DNA of 64,000 bases from Epiperipatus broadwayi (GCA_028023455.1 JAQFVV010000231.1:1255001-1319000), one strand, 5' to 3'. Counted from the first letter of the stretch, positions 21,530 through 37,454 are shown. Notes: generated by a model not told the origin, from the letters alone. Program-made: numbers and translations.

Positions 21530-21960
21530 GTACAAATAACCGAATTGTTTATTGCTCAGGAATTCATAAAAAGTAGAAATAATGAAGTGACAGAGATGGG
21601 TTGCGATCCATGGACCCTCCACTTCAAAAGCTGCCACTCTACCACTGCAGCAAAGCATTCTGGGAATTCAGAAGAAATATAGTAATTGAATGGTATAGTA
21701 TTTCAGGAGTTCATAAGAAGTTCAACCATAAAAAGTGACAGAGCTAGGTCATGATCCACGGACCTTGAGCTCCAAAGTCTGCCATTCTATCCCTACAGCA
21801 AAGCATTCTGGGAAATCAGAAAGAATACTGTAATTGAATGGTTTATTATTCAGGAGTGAATAAGGTGTTCAAGTATCAGAAGAAACAGAGTTGTGTTTAA
21901 TGATCCATTGCAAAACAAAGGCCTTCACTTAAGAACTATGAGATAGGAAGATAGTAATAC
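21530..21960 (-). mobile_element. SINE-2 (tRNA-derived), two tandem copies and a partial
   Basis: On the minus strand each unit reads CCCAGAATGCTTTGCTGCAG, then an A-box-like TGGTAGAGTGG, then a B-box-like GGATCGCAACCC, then CACTT...CTTATGAA(C)TCCTGAGCAATAAA. Units end near 21530 and 21690, and a truncated one runs to about 21960. The AATAAA-type 3' end and the tRNA-like head identify a SINE distinct from SINE-1. Other copies are at 25.6, 37.5, 40.7, 42.4 and 44.5 kb. Confidence 0.65.
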
Positions 21961-22309
21961 ACTTTAGAACTGCAATTGTTAAACAGTGAGGGTGTGGGTG
22001 TCTTTACTTCTTTATTTTAATTTTAAAAATAGTTAAAGATCCATTTACTGATCAAATAAACTGATGGCTGGCCACCTAGAAAAATTATGATCTTATTAAA
22101 AATATTTAATTCTACTTGACCCAGGTTCAAATCCAATTTTTACATGTGGCAGTCTGATGTGTTACAGTTGCATTATGGACCTTTTATTAATTGTGAATAG
22201 TTTTCTTTATTATTACTACAATCTTCTACCTTATCATCTATAGATTTATTAATAAAAAGTTATACAGTTAACTAGTTATTAAAATCATTTCACCCTTATA
22301 AAATAAACA

Positions 22310-22640
22310 ATGCATTCGTACAACATGAAGAAGAATGGAAAAAATCAAACGCATAAATAAAATAATAAATGAAGAAGTTGTGAAAAGAATAAATGAAAAA
22401 AGAAGACTGATTGAGAAAATTAGAGATAGAGAAACAGGATTGGAGTGCATTAGAAGAAAGTAAATTTTAATGAAAGATGTTTTAGATAGAATGGTAAGTG
22501 GAAACAAGAGGAAAGGACGGAAAAATTGACATTTTTAAATGATATAAAAGATGGGAACAGTTATTTGGAATTAAAGAGCTGGGAAGTTAAGGAAGTGGAG
22601 TGGAGAAATGGATAAATTGGTGATGTGGCTGCTCTCTGAA
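22310..22640 (+). pseudogene. LINE C-terminal remnant (second LINE type)
   Basis: Reading in pieces: KRINEKRRLIEKIRDRETGLECIRR, LMKDVLDRMVSGNKRKGRK, then FLNDIKDGNSYLELKSWEVKEVEWRN. The order (basic segment, GKRGRGRK-like basic cluster, D-D-I-K-D, a final W) is that of the tail of Jockey/RTE-like polyproteins. A stop separates the parts. No reverse transcriptase is adjacent. Confidence 0.6.
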
Positions 22641-24190
22641 CCGGTCAACAGTTTCACTAGTTTTTGACCAGTGGGCATTTAAGACAATTTGTAATTTTTA
22701 CAAGAAGCATCGATGTTGTATTTGCCAATAAATTATTAACATTAATTTCATATTACATTTTAAATGCCTAAAAGATAAAACAAATTTTAAGCATCCTGTA
22801 AAGATATTTTCATAGTTCTTCTATAGAGAACCAAAAAGAATACGATAATTGGATGAATTACATTGTGAAAAAATTGAGTTTTTCTCCTTTTTTATTCACT
22901 TTCTCTAGTTCACAATATATATATATCCATTTATGGGAGAACAATTAAATGACTAATTGAATTGGCTGTGATTGAGTAACTGAGAGAATTGGGAGAAAAT
23001 ATTAATCTTCATTCAGATTTGAACCCCGATCATGGATTTAGCAGGTGGCAATGCTAGGTACTATATTGTAATATTATTACATATTATGCATCCACATATG
23101 TGTAAAGAGAGATCGGGGGAGGGGAGAAAGCCTCATATTGCAATGATATGCGTCAGCTATATTTATGACTTGAATAGAAAATAATACGACTAAACTGATA
23201 TTTTTTTTTAAACAGGGTCGGACTTTTTCTTTCGAGAACGCATACCATAACTGGCCTAAACGGCCATCTGATATTGATCAGTAAATAGGTGTCTAGATAT
23301 TCTTAGATAAAAGCTAAAACATTAACTAAAAACACTGAAAATCTCCCAACTTCACAAATGGGCAGTCGACTGAGTTATGCCTTCTCTTTATCTGTGCATC
23401 CGTGGAGGATACTTTGTCCTGTAGTGGTTTATTTAATGTTTGTGTTATCATTTGATTTATAGAAAGAACGAGAGAAAATATTCTCTTTTTATTTTAGTCA
23501 CATTTTATTTTAAAAGTATAAAACAGTAATCAATCTAATAAAACTATCTTAGGAAAAAAGAAGCTAATTTTTTTTTTTTATGTAAGTAAAGTAAAAAAAA
23601 TACAAGAATCTCTTTAAATAATTCAATAAGAATGTTACGTGTATATACAAAATAATCTATAATAAGAAGTCATGCTCCGGTAAGTCCAACAAATTGATTC
23701 AAAAAGTGAACTTAAACTCCAATTCAGCTCAACTTGGCGAGTTTTTGTAGTAAAATTCAATAAAATAAATATCTCTCCAAAGTTAAGGATCATCTGCCAA
23801 TATTTATAACAAATTAAAAATGACACAACAAATGCGAACTCCTTTAAAATAGCAGACTCCATAATTTAACAAATGTTTGAAAATGAAAGTTTATTTACGA
23901 TTAGAGAATGAAAACAAATACGTTCGACATGAGATTCCGCAAGCTGAAAACAATACCGCATGTGTAAACATAACTCAAATGCGTTTAAACAAAAAAAGTA
24001 CTACAAACAAACTACATAAAATTTAATCCATCAAACAATTTATTGGAGAGGATGACGGGGGTGGGGATGCTATTTTTAATTGGACAAGAGACTAACGTTA
24101 ATATTTATTAAAATAAAAATGTATAACACATATGCAAACAATTCAGCGAATAAAAAACCAACATAACTAATGCAATATTAAATCAACTAT
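22641..24190. other. No genes; dispersed-repeat piece at about 23250-23310
   Basis: The piece near 23260 (GGCCATCTGATATTGATCAG, TAAATAGGTGTCTAGATAT) matches segments at 9.96, 10.3 and 52.97 kb. The remainder is A+T-rich with nothing recognised. Confidence 0.45.
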
Positions 24191-24202
24191 ATTGTAATAT
24201 CT

Positions 24203-25142
24203 ATTATCATCTCTTCTAGCAATATGTCCAGCCCAACTCAACTTCAGTCTTTTATTTTTTTCCAATGAGGTCAGTAACACCTGTTTGTTCTCTTACCCAA
24301 TATATTGCGTTTTCAATCTCTTCTTGTTATTCCCGACATGCATCTCTCCATATTTCTTTGAGTGGTCTGAAGTCTCTTTATTGCTCTTCTATTAAGTGTC
24401 CAAGTCTCAGATCCATAATTAAGAACTGGTAAAACACATTTATTAAAACCCTTCCTTTTCAAACACATAGGCATATTTCCTTTTAGTATCAAGTTATTTC
24501 TACCAAAAGCACTCCAACCAAATTTAATTCTATGATTAATTTCATTCATTATGTTTCCACCTGTATTAATAATCTGACCAAGGTATTTGTAACTGTTAAC
24601 TTCTTCTAACTCATCATATAATCAATCTTTATTTTCATATTTTGAAAAAATCCATTTAGTTTTTTTAACATTTATCTTTAGTCCTACTTTCCTACTTTCA
24701 TCTGATAACTCCTGCAATATTTCCTGCAGCTCTAAAGCATTATTTGCAAAAAAAAATAACAACATCTGCAAAATGTAAATGACTCTAGTAATCTCCATTT
24801 ACTTTTTCACTCCTTTAGCTTCCCATTTTAATCCACAAAATACTTCTTGCAGCACTGCTGTAAAAAGTTTTGGAGATATGGAGTCACCCTGTTTTACAAC
24901 CTTTTCGATGTTAACTTTCTCAGAAGAAGACATGGTAATAGATGGACAACTGAAATCTTAAACTGAATTCCAAGAGATTGTAAAAGACCCCCAGAAAGAG
25001 ACCACATGTGAGATGGATGGATGAAATAAGAAAGTATGCAGGGGTGATGTGGAGAAGAGAAGCTAAAGATAGGAAAAGATGGATTGAATTTGGAGAGATC
25101 TTCATCCTGCAGTGGATTGATAATGGTTCATGATGATGATGA
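24203..25142. mobile_element. RTE-type LINE insertion with internal inversion (twin priming)
   Basis: The left part (24203 to about 24900) is on the minus strand and encodes, with stops, reverse transcriptase and connector sequence, including MNEINHRIKFGWSAFGRNN, KGFNKCVLPVLNYGSETW and RRAIKRLQTTQRNMERCMSG. The right part (about 24918-25142) is on the plus strand, carries the C-terminal tail (NRWTTEIL, CKRP, VRWMDEIRK-like) and ends in ATGATGATGATG. The two parts meet at the same point of the LINE (the GHI-RRDDNRW region). The flanks are TTGTAATATCT (24192) and TTGTTATATCT (25143), a probable target-site duplication with one mismatch. This is the footprint of twin-primed reverse transcription. 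Confidence 0.8.
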
Positions 25143-25550
25143 TTGTTATATCTCAACTTCCTTTCAACTAATAGACTAGTGATTCCAACTTATCTAGATC
25201 GGATTGAGCATTTGTCGCCACAGACCAATACATATATAAATAAGATATATCTAATAGCAGAAACAGGCCAATGGGTAAGGGTTAATTTTAGCAACTTTAT
25301 ATCAATTGGGATACTTAGAAAGATACACTAATAATACAGCACAATGATTGCGAGCATTAAGAAAATATTATATTAGAAAAAATTCTTATTTGGTAAAAAC
25401 TGAATGGAACTAGGAACTATGGTATTATTCCCAGCATGCACCTTAGAAGAGCAAACATCACACGATACCTTAAAAAACTAACTATATCTTTAATTACTTC
25501 TGAGTATATAGATTGAACAAATACAAAAAAAGAAGCAAAAAATGCACCAA
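25143..25550. other. No recognised features
   Basis: A+T-rich sequence. A short frame at 25143-25331 has no recognisable domain. Confidence 0.4.
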
Positions 25551-25554
25551 GTAG

Positions 25555-25700
25555 AAAATTCAAAGGTTTATTGCTTAGGAATGAGTAAGAAGTTCAAGCA
25601 CCATAGATAAAAAAGGTAAAACTGTGATCCATGCGCCTTGAACTTTGACATCTGTTGCTCTACCACTTAACCAAGTCGCGCATTCTACTTGGGGAAACTG
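25555..25700 (-). mobile_element. SINE-2 copy
   Basis: On the minus strand: CGACTTGGTTAAGTGGTAGA (A-box-like), GCGCATGGATCACAG (B-box-like), then CTTGAACTTCTTACTCATTC and CTAAGCAATAAACC. It is the copy most like a real tRNA in its head, but the acceptor stem does not close. Confidence 0.65.
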
Positions 25701-26106
25701 AATAAATTTACTATGATCAATCGATCTGATTATTCATTTAAAATAATGATGAAGAAAACAGAAATTTTCATACTAAATATTAAACTAGCTTGAAGATAGG
25801 GATCAAATAGTATGAGATATGGATTTAAAAAATGCAGTGATCTAGTAGCTAGTGATTACTCAACTTTACAATAGATGTCAGCACAGTAGCAGAATGAACA
25901 GAATTATTTTAGTAAAAGTATGCGTAAATCGTTATGATTAAAAATATGTTCATTAATTTATTTCATAAAAAATATTCTCTATAAAAAAGAAAATAAATGG
26001 ATAAATAAAATTTCATATTAGCATCTAATAAATTGCTTTTTTTCTTTTTATACTGAGAGCAAGTACCAAAAAAATGAATTTATTAAACAAAATAAGAATC
26101 ATGAAA

Positions 26107-26128
26107 TAAAAGGCGGGGGGGGGGGGGT
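26107..26128. repeat. Poly-G run
   Basis: A nearly pure run of more than 15 G residues in an A+T-rich background. The exact length may be uncertain because of sequencing. Confidence 0.9.
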
Positions 26129-26269
26129 TAGCCTATTAAAAAAAATATTTTAGAATTACAGAATATTAAATAAAGAGACAATCATTTAGTATGTGCTCTG
26201 GGATTGTTTTACACGCCTGGTGGAGCCACCAACCACTACTGAAAATACAGAATACTGGATGAGAGTTCA

Positions 26270-26690
26270 TTTATGATAGTAGCAAGGTAAGTAGTTTACT
26301 GTTTAAGGCTTAAACAGAAACATTAGCAACAAGGGAATATAAACATAAATTGAAAAATATGTGTGATTTAGTCTGTGAGTTATGTAAGGAAGGCATAGAA
26401 AATATTAGGTATCTGTTAATTGAATGATATGCCTATGGAAGAAAGGGTACAAATAATAAAATTGTGGGAGAATAAATTTAAACAAAGTGATGATACAGAA
26501 AGTGGGTTCTTGATTTTATGCTGGGTTTGAGAAAAGATAAGGAGGGGGGTAGATATAAAGGTCATACAATTGACAAAGAATGTTGTGGAAATGGGATGGA
26601 GCAAGATAAAGAAGAATATGGGAGAAACTTAGGGTGGGGGATGGAAAGAAAAGATAAGGTTTCTCCGTGAAACAGTCAAAAGTTTTAAAA
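26270..26690 (+). pseudogene. LINE-C 3' fragment (copy 1, decayed)
   Basis: Aligns along its whole length with 54185-54625: tail-end peptide KNMCDLVCELCKEGIENIRYLLIE, then MEERVQIIKLWENKFKQ, then RYKGHTIDKECCGNGMEQ-like debris. Stops and shifts interrupt it. It represents the last roughly 130 residues of a non-LTR polyprotein that carries a Cys-Cys-His-Cys motif. Confidence 0.75.
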
Positions 26691-27402
26691 TCAGAAAAAT
26701 AAACACCAAGTTAAATTACCAAAATTTGTTGAATAAAGAAAAATATCCTGTTAAAAAAACAACAAAAATGAATAAAAAAATTTGTTTAATAAAAAAAAAA
26801 TCATATTATAAATGAAATAAAAATTTGCTTAATCAAAAAAATAATCAAGGTTATATAAAAAAGCTGTGGCCCAGTAATGTTACATTTGATTGATTTTGTA
26901 TAGCATCAACACCATCAAGCGGCAATGCCAGGATTTCAGATGATTACCATTAGCACAGTTATGTACATTAATTAACTATGGCCTAGAATTTTATTTATGA
27001 TATTCTTCTGCCAATTGATCTAAAAATATGATTCCTAAGATTTTCAATAAGAAAATAGTTTGCATTTCTTGTTTTGAGATGTTAATACATATTCATAGCA
27101 TTATGTGGAAACAATATATACTCTTTATGTTATTAGTGCATCCTGTTTCAATAACAACTGGATAAATAGAAATCAGTCAAGTACATCTTTATTTTCTAAT
27201 TGTCCTGGCAGTTAGTGATTGATCCCTACCTGACATGTACATATGTATTTTTTTAAATATTTTTCGGCAGAAATCATGATGTAAATGAACAAACGAGTGG
27301 GGAAATACTATGTAGTAAATACAGAAATATATTTTACAACATCATTATTTACAATGTATTTCTATAACTATTATATGGAATTTACCAATTCATGACTGTT
27401 AA
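26691..27402. other. No recognised features
   Basis: A+T-rich sequence with nothing recognised. Confidence 0.4.
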
Positions 27403-27413
27403 ATATATCCTAA

Positions 27414-27653
27414 ACATCACATGATCACCATTTCTTATGCGTTCACAAGCTGTCTACAAAGACACTAAGATCTAGATGCAGTACTCTCAGATCCAAGGCT
27501 CCTCACTGATGAAAGCCACAAGTTGGAAACTAGTCTGGTGATGTTGGATGAGTAGGACTAAATAGGGATTTTATGCACAAACCTTTTTGCATCCATTGAT
27601 TACTCTGGATTGCACTGGTGATGCCACTGTATGGAGATTTAGCCTCTGTGTAG
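27414..27653 (+). mobile_element. Family P single unit with hammerhead, probable target-site duplication
   Basis: Begins with AACATCACATGATCACCATT and ends with GCCACTGTATGGAGATTTAG, the two ends of family P. The middle part (AGATCTAGATGCAGTACTCT, hammerhead, GGGATTTTATGCAC) matches 17640-17770. The copy is shorter than 440 bases owing to an internal deletion. The flanks ATATATCCTAA (27403) and ATATATCTTAA (27654) may be an 11-bp target-site duplication with one mismatch. Confidence 0.75.
27491..27549 (+). ncRNA. Hammerhead ribozyme, family P, copy 4
   Basis: CTGATGA (27506-27512), stem II region AAGCCACAAGTTG, GAAA (27526-27529), CTAGTC (27530-27535). Stem I TCCTCA with TGGTGA has one mismatch, and the outer helix ATCCAA with TTGGAT is perfect. 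It is probably functional or recently so. Confidence 0.78.
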
Positions 27654-27739
27654 ATATATCTTAATGGTTTTAATGGACCCATAAATACTTTTAAACCTTA
27701 TTAAATATGTATATGCCTTATTAAATATGTAATTCTGAC

Positions 27740-28090
27740 AATATAAGCTCATTCATGAAACAAACAAGTCTGAATATGTTACTAAGATAATTCAAAAGAT
27801 AGATTTCTAAAGAATCATTGATGTGAATTTGCAAAAAAATATCCACCTTTGATATATCAATGCCAATCTATTTTGTCATATGTATCTTAAATACATCTAT
27901 TTGTAATTTCTAGGCAATTACAAACACATAGAATAATTTGTTTTAGAGTATTTTATTAATAAGCACAGATAATTCTTGATAGTTATATTTCTACCTTTAT
28001 TGTTAAAAGGAGGTTGCCATGACAACAGTTAGAAATTGTTGATTGTTATTGATATTGGGATTGTCTAAGTGTTGACTCGTTTTTAATGAT
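27740..28090 (+). repeat. Dispersed repeat D, copy 1
   Basis: Two blocks are shared with 43380-43990: CTCATTCATGAAACAAACAAG...ATCAATGCCAATCTA near 27749-27873, and AAAAGGAGGTTGCCATGACA...GTCTAAGTGTTGACT near 28005-28078. In the other locus the second block is inverted and lies on the other side of the first. The function and class are unknown. Confidence 0.55.
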
Positions 28091-29965
28091 ATATATATAA
28101 TACAACCGATTGCATATCACTAACTGAAATTTAAATATAAAAGATTGTTAATGCCCAATGTTACCTTAATTTCAGAACTCACACACACCCATGTGAAAAA
28201 AACATACATCTGAATAAAATAACAATATTATATATGGATACCAGAAATGTACCCAGCCCATATAAAGGCCACTATTTTTCTAATTGGTTGCTTTAAGATT
28301 TTTTTTTTTTTAAGATTTAATGTAAATTAAAGAAAAGATTTTCATATTATATAAATAAATATGAGAAATTCACAATTGAAAAACTGTAAAAAAAAAAATG
28401 TTTGGAACAACCCAGCCAATTTAGTACACTTCAGAAATGTACCCTATCAAATATATAATAAATTTAGATTTATTAATAAAGCTAAATTTAAATTTAAATT
28501 GTTAAATATACCTGTTATATTTATATTTGATATTTGAATTTGCTAGCATTATAGACAACTATATATAATAAGATTATTTCCTGGAGAGCCCTCTGAATAA
28601 AAAAAAAATCAAAGAGTGCGCCATTAAAACATTATGGACAAACATACATATATTCAGATAACAAATAAAGTATGGATTATATATATATTTCAACTGCCAA
28701 TCTAAACTAATTAATATAATAAACCAAGTAAACCAGTTCACAATTAAATCATTAGCCAAAATTAAAATTCACAATCCCTACCATGTTTTGACAAGGAAAC
28801 ATTGGTAATAAATTTGTAATTTAATTTTGACTGGTAGTTTAATTGTGAATTGGTATGCTTGCCTTAATATGAACATATATACGTGTAAACATATAAGTAT
28901 AAATATAGACACAGGCATATATTCATACATCACAAATTAGTAATCAAAGCAAGATATAAAACTTTAACTTTTTACTTAAAGGTGATTGCTCTTAAAGACT
29001 ATTAAAAGTTGTGTCTCTCATAAAACTAATGGTTCAGCATGTGTGAATGGATTTGGAACAGATTTTATTATTATTGTTTGTTTATTTTCATGTTTGCAGT
29101 TGCTTTTAAAAATACTATTAAAAAAATAATTCACCGTTCTAGTCTAAAACAAATATCCAATCATCTCAGTAAAAAAAAAATCAGGGTGTTTGCTAAAAGT
29201 TTTCAGTTTGGAAAGAATATCATTGAAATCTCTTTCCTCTACAAATATTGCTAATATTGTTGTTTGTTAAGGAGTACATTATGGCAGACGCGTGGCTGCT
29301 GAAAATCTTGTGAGCTGAATGTTTAATCGTCGACTCAATTTAATGTTAAAACAAACTTTAAGAAAGGATAGTAATTAAACTTTAAACATTAAGGAATTAA
29401 GTTTCCACTAATTGTACATACAACCAGAATCTGCTCTTTTGGAATAGTTTTGTTATAAGACGCATCATCAGATGGTCACGTAATTACAAATTTATTACAA
29501 GAAAATGACAGTTACTGATTTTTTTTTTTTAAAAAAGGCAAATAAAACGTCATTCAACATATTTTAAAAAGTGTCAGAAATGTTTATTTTAGTAACGCGT
29601 ATTTTGATTATTATTACGAGCGTGATGAAAAATTTTTGTAGAAAAATATTTATTTTCAAACAAATATTTCTTTTTTTGCTGTGCAAAGACCAATTTCAAT
29701 GATCACATGAGGTTCTGCGGTTTAGTACAAGGAGATAGAGATAGATTCTAAACTAAAAACTTCCAAATCAATCTTTAGATAAATAACATAAAAAAGCTGT
29801 GATCTAACCATATGAATGCCAGTACTGAATACTCAAGATTCCACTAATCTGTTTGCACATCACATGACTTTCTCAACAATTAATCCTATGATTGGTATTT
29901 ATTTAATGACCACATTTGCATGCAAGCATGGAATCACTGTAATTAAAACATTTTTTTAAAAAGTC
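28091..29965. other. A+T-rich, no recognised features
   Basis: No gene or repeat recognised. Short frames at 28574-28759 and 29039-29254 look like chance. Confidence 0.4.
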
Positions 29966-33390
<3,425 letters not shown>

Positions 33391-34018
33391 ATACAACATT
33401 GCATTTCAGCCCACAAAATTTAAAATAAATTTACATATTAAAAGCTGCAAAAATTCTGTTAACAAGTTTGTAATTGTTAATAAATGAAAGAATGAATTCT
33501 TCCCCTTTGTTTCATTTCTTTCAAAGCTGAAATAATTCAAAGAAGAAGGAAGAAGATTAGAAGAGCTCATTTGCTCCCCTAAAACTAAAATTAATACAAA
33601 AAGGCTATGAAGTCATTTTATGCCAAGTTCAAATACAATTTTACCCATTTAATGACTTGATTTAAAAATGATTCATTCCCTGAACATTTCAATTTTTAGC
33701 ACAAAGAAAAAATAAAGAAGGCAAATTCACTAGTCTAATCAAATGACAGTTAGTAAGTTTCTAGGTTTCTTATCTTCTTTTGCTTTCCAGACAAATAAAG
33801 TACTGGAGAAAAACTAAAGTGTGCTTCAATCACTAAGTTTTCAGGGTTTGAACCCATAAAATTTCTCTAATTTCATATTATCAATATTAAAAAAATAATA
33901 ATTGTTAATTAAAAAAGCTATTTGCCTTCATAAAGATAATAGCAATATTTGTAGAAATTTAAAAGTTATTATACTATGATTACTGATATTTTATATGGAG
34001 AACATAGTTGTGTTTGTT
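33391..34018. other. No recognised features
   Basis: A+T-rich sequence with nothing recognised. Confidence 0.4.
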
Positions 34019-34090
34019 TATATATATATATATATATATAAATAATTATATACTGTATGTATATGTACAATATATATATATATATATATA
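34019..34090. repeat. TA microsatellite, interrupted
   Basis: Two TA runs of about 20 bases flank TACTGTATGTATATGTACAA. Confidence 0.9.
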
Positions 34091-34267
34091 ACTAATTAAC
34101 TATTATATAGTCTTTCAATCCAAAGAAGTACTTTTAATTAATTCCATAACCTTCTTCAACTGCTGCTAAATTCAAAAAACAAAATGGAAGCAAACAGCAG
34201 TTGAGGAGGGTTAAAGAATTAACTGAGAATACTTCTGTGGATTGAAAGACTGTATATAATAATTACT
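34090..34267. repeat. Foldback element, arms about 74 bp
   Basis: The left arm 34095-34167 (TAGTCTTTCAATCCAAAGAA, ..., TTCAACTGCTG) is the reverse complement of the right arm 34194-34267 (CAGCAGTTGAGGAGGGTT, ..., TGGATTGAAAGACTGTATA) with about 10 differences and a 26-base loop. It has a MITE-like shape and no coding potential. Confidence 0.85.
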
Positions 34268-35067
34268 TATCATTATATTTATTCATTTTATTGTTATTAC
34301 AATAGATTTGGAATTAACAGACATTTTATTTATAGTATATATATAGAGCATTGCTGAAAAACATAATGTTTTGATGAGTGATTTGAACATTTTGTGTTTG
34401 AATTTTAATACGCACTGGGATATTTTTATTTGGGTTCATCTATGTGTGATTAATAGAACTAATGTACCAATGCTTCAGTTGATATGTACTAGCCCCAATG
34501 GGTAGTGAATGTTATTACTAAAACGTAGAGATAATGTATTATTGATGTATAACATGTTTAAAGGTTTGTTTGAAATGAGATTCATTATCCTGTAGATGGC
34601 TGATGTGACCTAGCCAAACTGTCATTACAATAGAACTATGAACCATACACAGGTAAATATAAATAATGTTATTTATATATGTAGTCTACCACACACAGGT
34701 AAACATAAATATTGCCATTTATATCTGTAGTCTATGATAATCATTATTTTAACATATACATATATATGTATTCATAAGAGAATAGTGATAGTATTTTCTA
34801 TGCTATATATTTAAATGCTAAAATATATATTCAAAGACTTTTGTAAAGCATTATTTATTGTTGGCAGGTAAATAAAATCTTGACCAAATTCATCATAATG
34901 GAAGTCAAACTTCTATGTAAATAACATAAAGAACAATTACCTGAAACTGAAATGTAATATATTGTTAATACTTTTATATATTGGCATATCATATACTAAG
35001 GCAATATAAATGGTAAAAAATCAAGTCAGATGTCACATGACTTAATTTAATAAAGCTTGTATTTACA
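34268..35067. other. No gene; 46-bp tandem duplication at 34648-34739
   Basis: CACAGGTAAATATAAATA at 34648 recurs as CACAGGTAAACATAAATA at 34694, each followed by TTTATAT.TGTAGTCTA. Nothing else recognised. Confidence 0.55.
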
Positions 35068-35186
35068 AATGTTATATATATACAGCTCACAAAATAAGCT
35101 GATGTCAGAAGCAGAAACCGGTCTGGGATTGAGGATATTCTCAAATCTTGTTAAAAGATTATTTTGTAGGCTCTATATATAACATT
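35068..35186 (+). mobile_element. Small terminal-inverted-repeat element with hammerhead-like motif
   Basis: AATGTTATATATATACAGCTC at the left faces GAGC..ATATATAACATT (as GGCTCTATATATAACATT) at the right, and ACAAAATAA faces TTATTTTGT further in. Inside are CTGATG (35099-35104), GAAA (35113-35116) and CCGGTC (35118-35123), followed by TGGGATTGAGG. This spacing resembles a compact hammerhead, though the base after CTGATG is T rather than A, so activity is doubtful. At 119 bases it is far too short for a protein. Confidence 0.5.
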
Positions 35187-37454
35187 AGTCAATATATGAG
35201 GATTAGTGACACATGGTATAACACATACAATTATTTAAATTGTAAATAAATAAATAAAAATAATTTTTAAAAAAAATTTATATGGATAAAAATAATCCAA
35301 AAACCCTAATATGAATTCAAAAACAAAGTTTAAAAAAAAAGAAAACAAAAAAAAGTTTGTTGTCTTCTTTTTCCATAAGTTATTTTTCATTCAAATTTAA
35401 AAGCATGCCTAAAAAATGGATCATTTCTGTTAAGATAAAATGCACAGCTAGTGATGTTATATTATAATTTGAGAAACATGAGAAAGTTGACCATATTTTT
35501 TATACTAAAGGAAATCTCTAGTATTAGATTTTTCATGTAACTGAGAAAGCAAACAAATTTAAATAATTGTCAATAATGTAATTAGGAGCATTTAATGAAG
35601 GAATATTTTTGACTTATTTTTTAAAATTAGAAATTCATTTTAAATTGTTATTATAAGCAACTAGGGAAATTCATCACCAGTTGACACTTAACTAAGTTGG
35701 GTATGTGAAGGTTTTTTCATGTAATTTTGTTACAATTTCTAATATTAATACCAATCAACAGAGTGGTGTCTCACTATAATGTGAGCTTTTTTGCGAGTTG
35801 TAATTAAGTACTTTAAAACTTAAGATGTGTATAAATTCACACTATAAAAATGTTAATAGTAATGTCTACCAATTTGACTCATTAAGTATTTTTCCACAAG
35901 ACTTTCATTGGTGCTGGAAAAAGCTTTCACCAATTTATTGCAAGGAATCCTTTCATAGCAATTATTATACACATTTTAATTGTAAAAGATTTTTTGTGTG
36001 ATTTTAACAACAATGTTTTAGTTCAAACTAAAGATCATAGATGTCAGCAGATCTCAGAAATAAAAAAAACAATAGAAAGACTATAACAGTGTGTACTCAT
36101 CATGCAGAGAAGGTAACTACTGCTTTTCCACTGCATTGACATTTTATTTATCTCATAAAAAGAAAAAAATGCACATTTTACTTCTTTATCTTTTATTGAT
36201 TATTTTTTATAAATTTATTAAATATTTGTTTCTCAGTAAGAATGTGACACTTAAATTTGGATTTTATTTGAATACATTTTTTTTATAGAAATAAATTAAT
36301 CAACTGAAAATTTACTAATGCCAAAAAGTAAACTCCTCCTCTTCAGGGTTTTTTTTCTTGGCAATTATAAATTGAATTTTAATAATTCAAAAAGAGATTT
36401 CATTATATGAATTCATGCTTTAACAAATTATGCCTTAAATATACAAATTTTTTGGAAAAGAATGTTTTTGTTAACCTTTTCCCCATTTTCTCCAATCATA
36501 AATGATGTTGGTCCAAAGACAAACATCACTGGCTTTAATTCACCCTCAAACAACTAAGTTTTATGTTATTTTGCCAGTTTTATGCTGATTTTATCAAGAA
36601 AAATGTACCATATCATCCTGCCCCCTTTAAAATTATTTTTCAACTAAAAATCATTAATATTTAAAGTTATAACAATGAGATAAGGTCTGCCTTCCAAGGC
36701 ACTGATTGGTTATTTCTCATTTTTTACAATAGGGAGTGTTGCTCAACAATTTTGACAGGTCTATATTTTTTGTTTTGGTTTTCAAAATAAAAATGTATGT
36801 TTTAGAATATTTTCATGTATTTATTATATATAAAATATAATTATTTTAGAAGAATAGTTCAGATTTTAGTAAAAATTATTTATTTTTGCATGAAAATAAA
36901 TTGAGAAAGAAATCAATGATGTAGGCTGCTTTACGAAAAGTACGTTTTTCATTATCCGCTATAGATTTTTTTTTTCAATTATAAATAGACATTTATTTTT
37001 GAAAAAACTTTCATTTACTTTAATAATCTGAGAAATTATTAATTTGCTTTTTAGAAACTAAACTAAAACAAGTATAATTTTAAAAGACAAATATATATTT
37101 TACTGCTGATTCTGTAATTGACCAATGAAAAGTTTAGAATGCTAATTTGCTAGACCAATAAAGATTTTGAACTATGAACAGGTTAAGATACACATTTTTA
37201 GCCTCAAATCTAAAACAAAATATCTGGTTTGGATCATTTGTTTCTCTTAATTACTCTTTTATTTTTGTTTTGCAAAGTTGATATTTTATATTTTAGATGA
37301 ATTTCATTCACTGAATTTATGTTTTTAGTAAAATTTGAAAAAATGGAAAGATAAAGTAGTTTGTTTTTTATATTAAAAAATGCAACAACTAAAGAGAAAT
37401 TGGAAAATAAAATCAAAATAAATTCAGACATTGTCAAATAAAGCATCGTTTAAC
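35187..37454. other. A+T-rich, no recognised features
   Basis: No gene, tRNA or repeat recognised over about 2.3 kb. Short frames near 36091 and 37234 are low-complexity. Confidence 0.4.
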
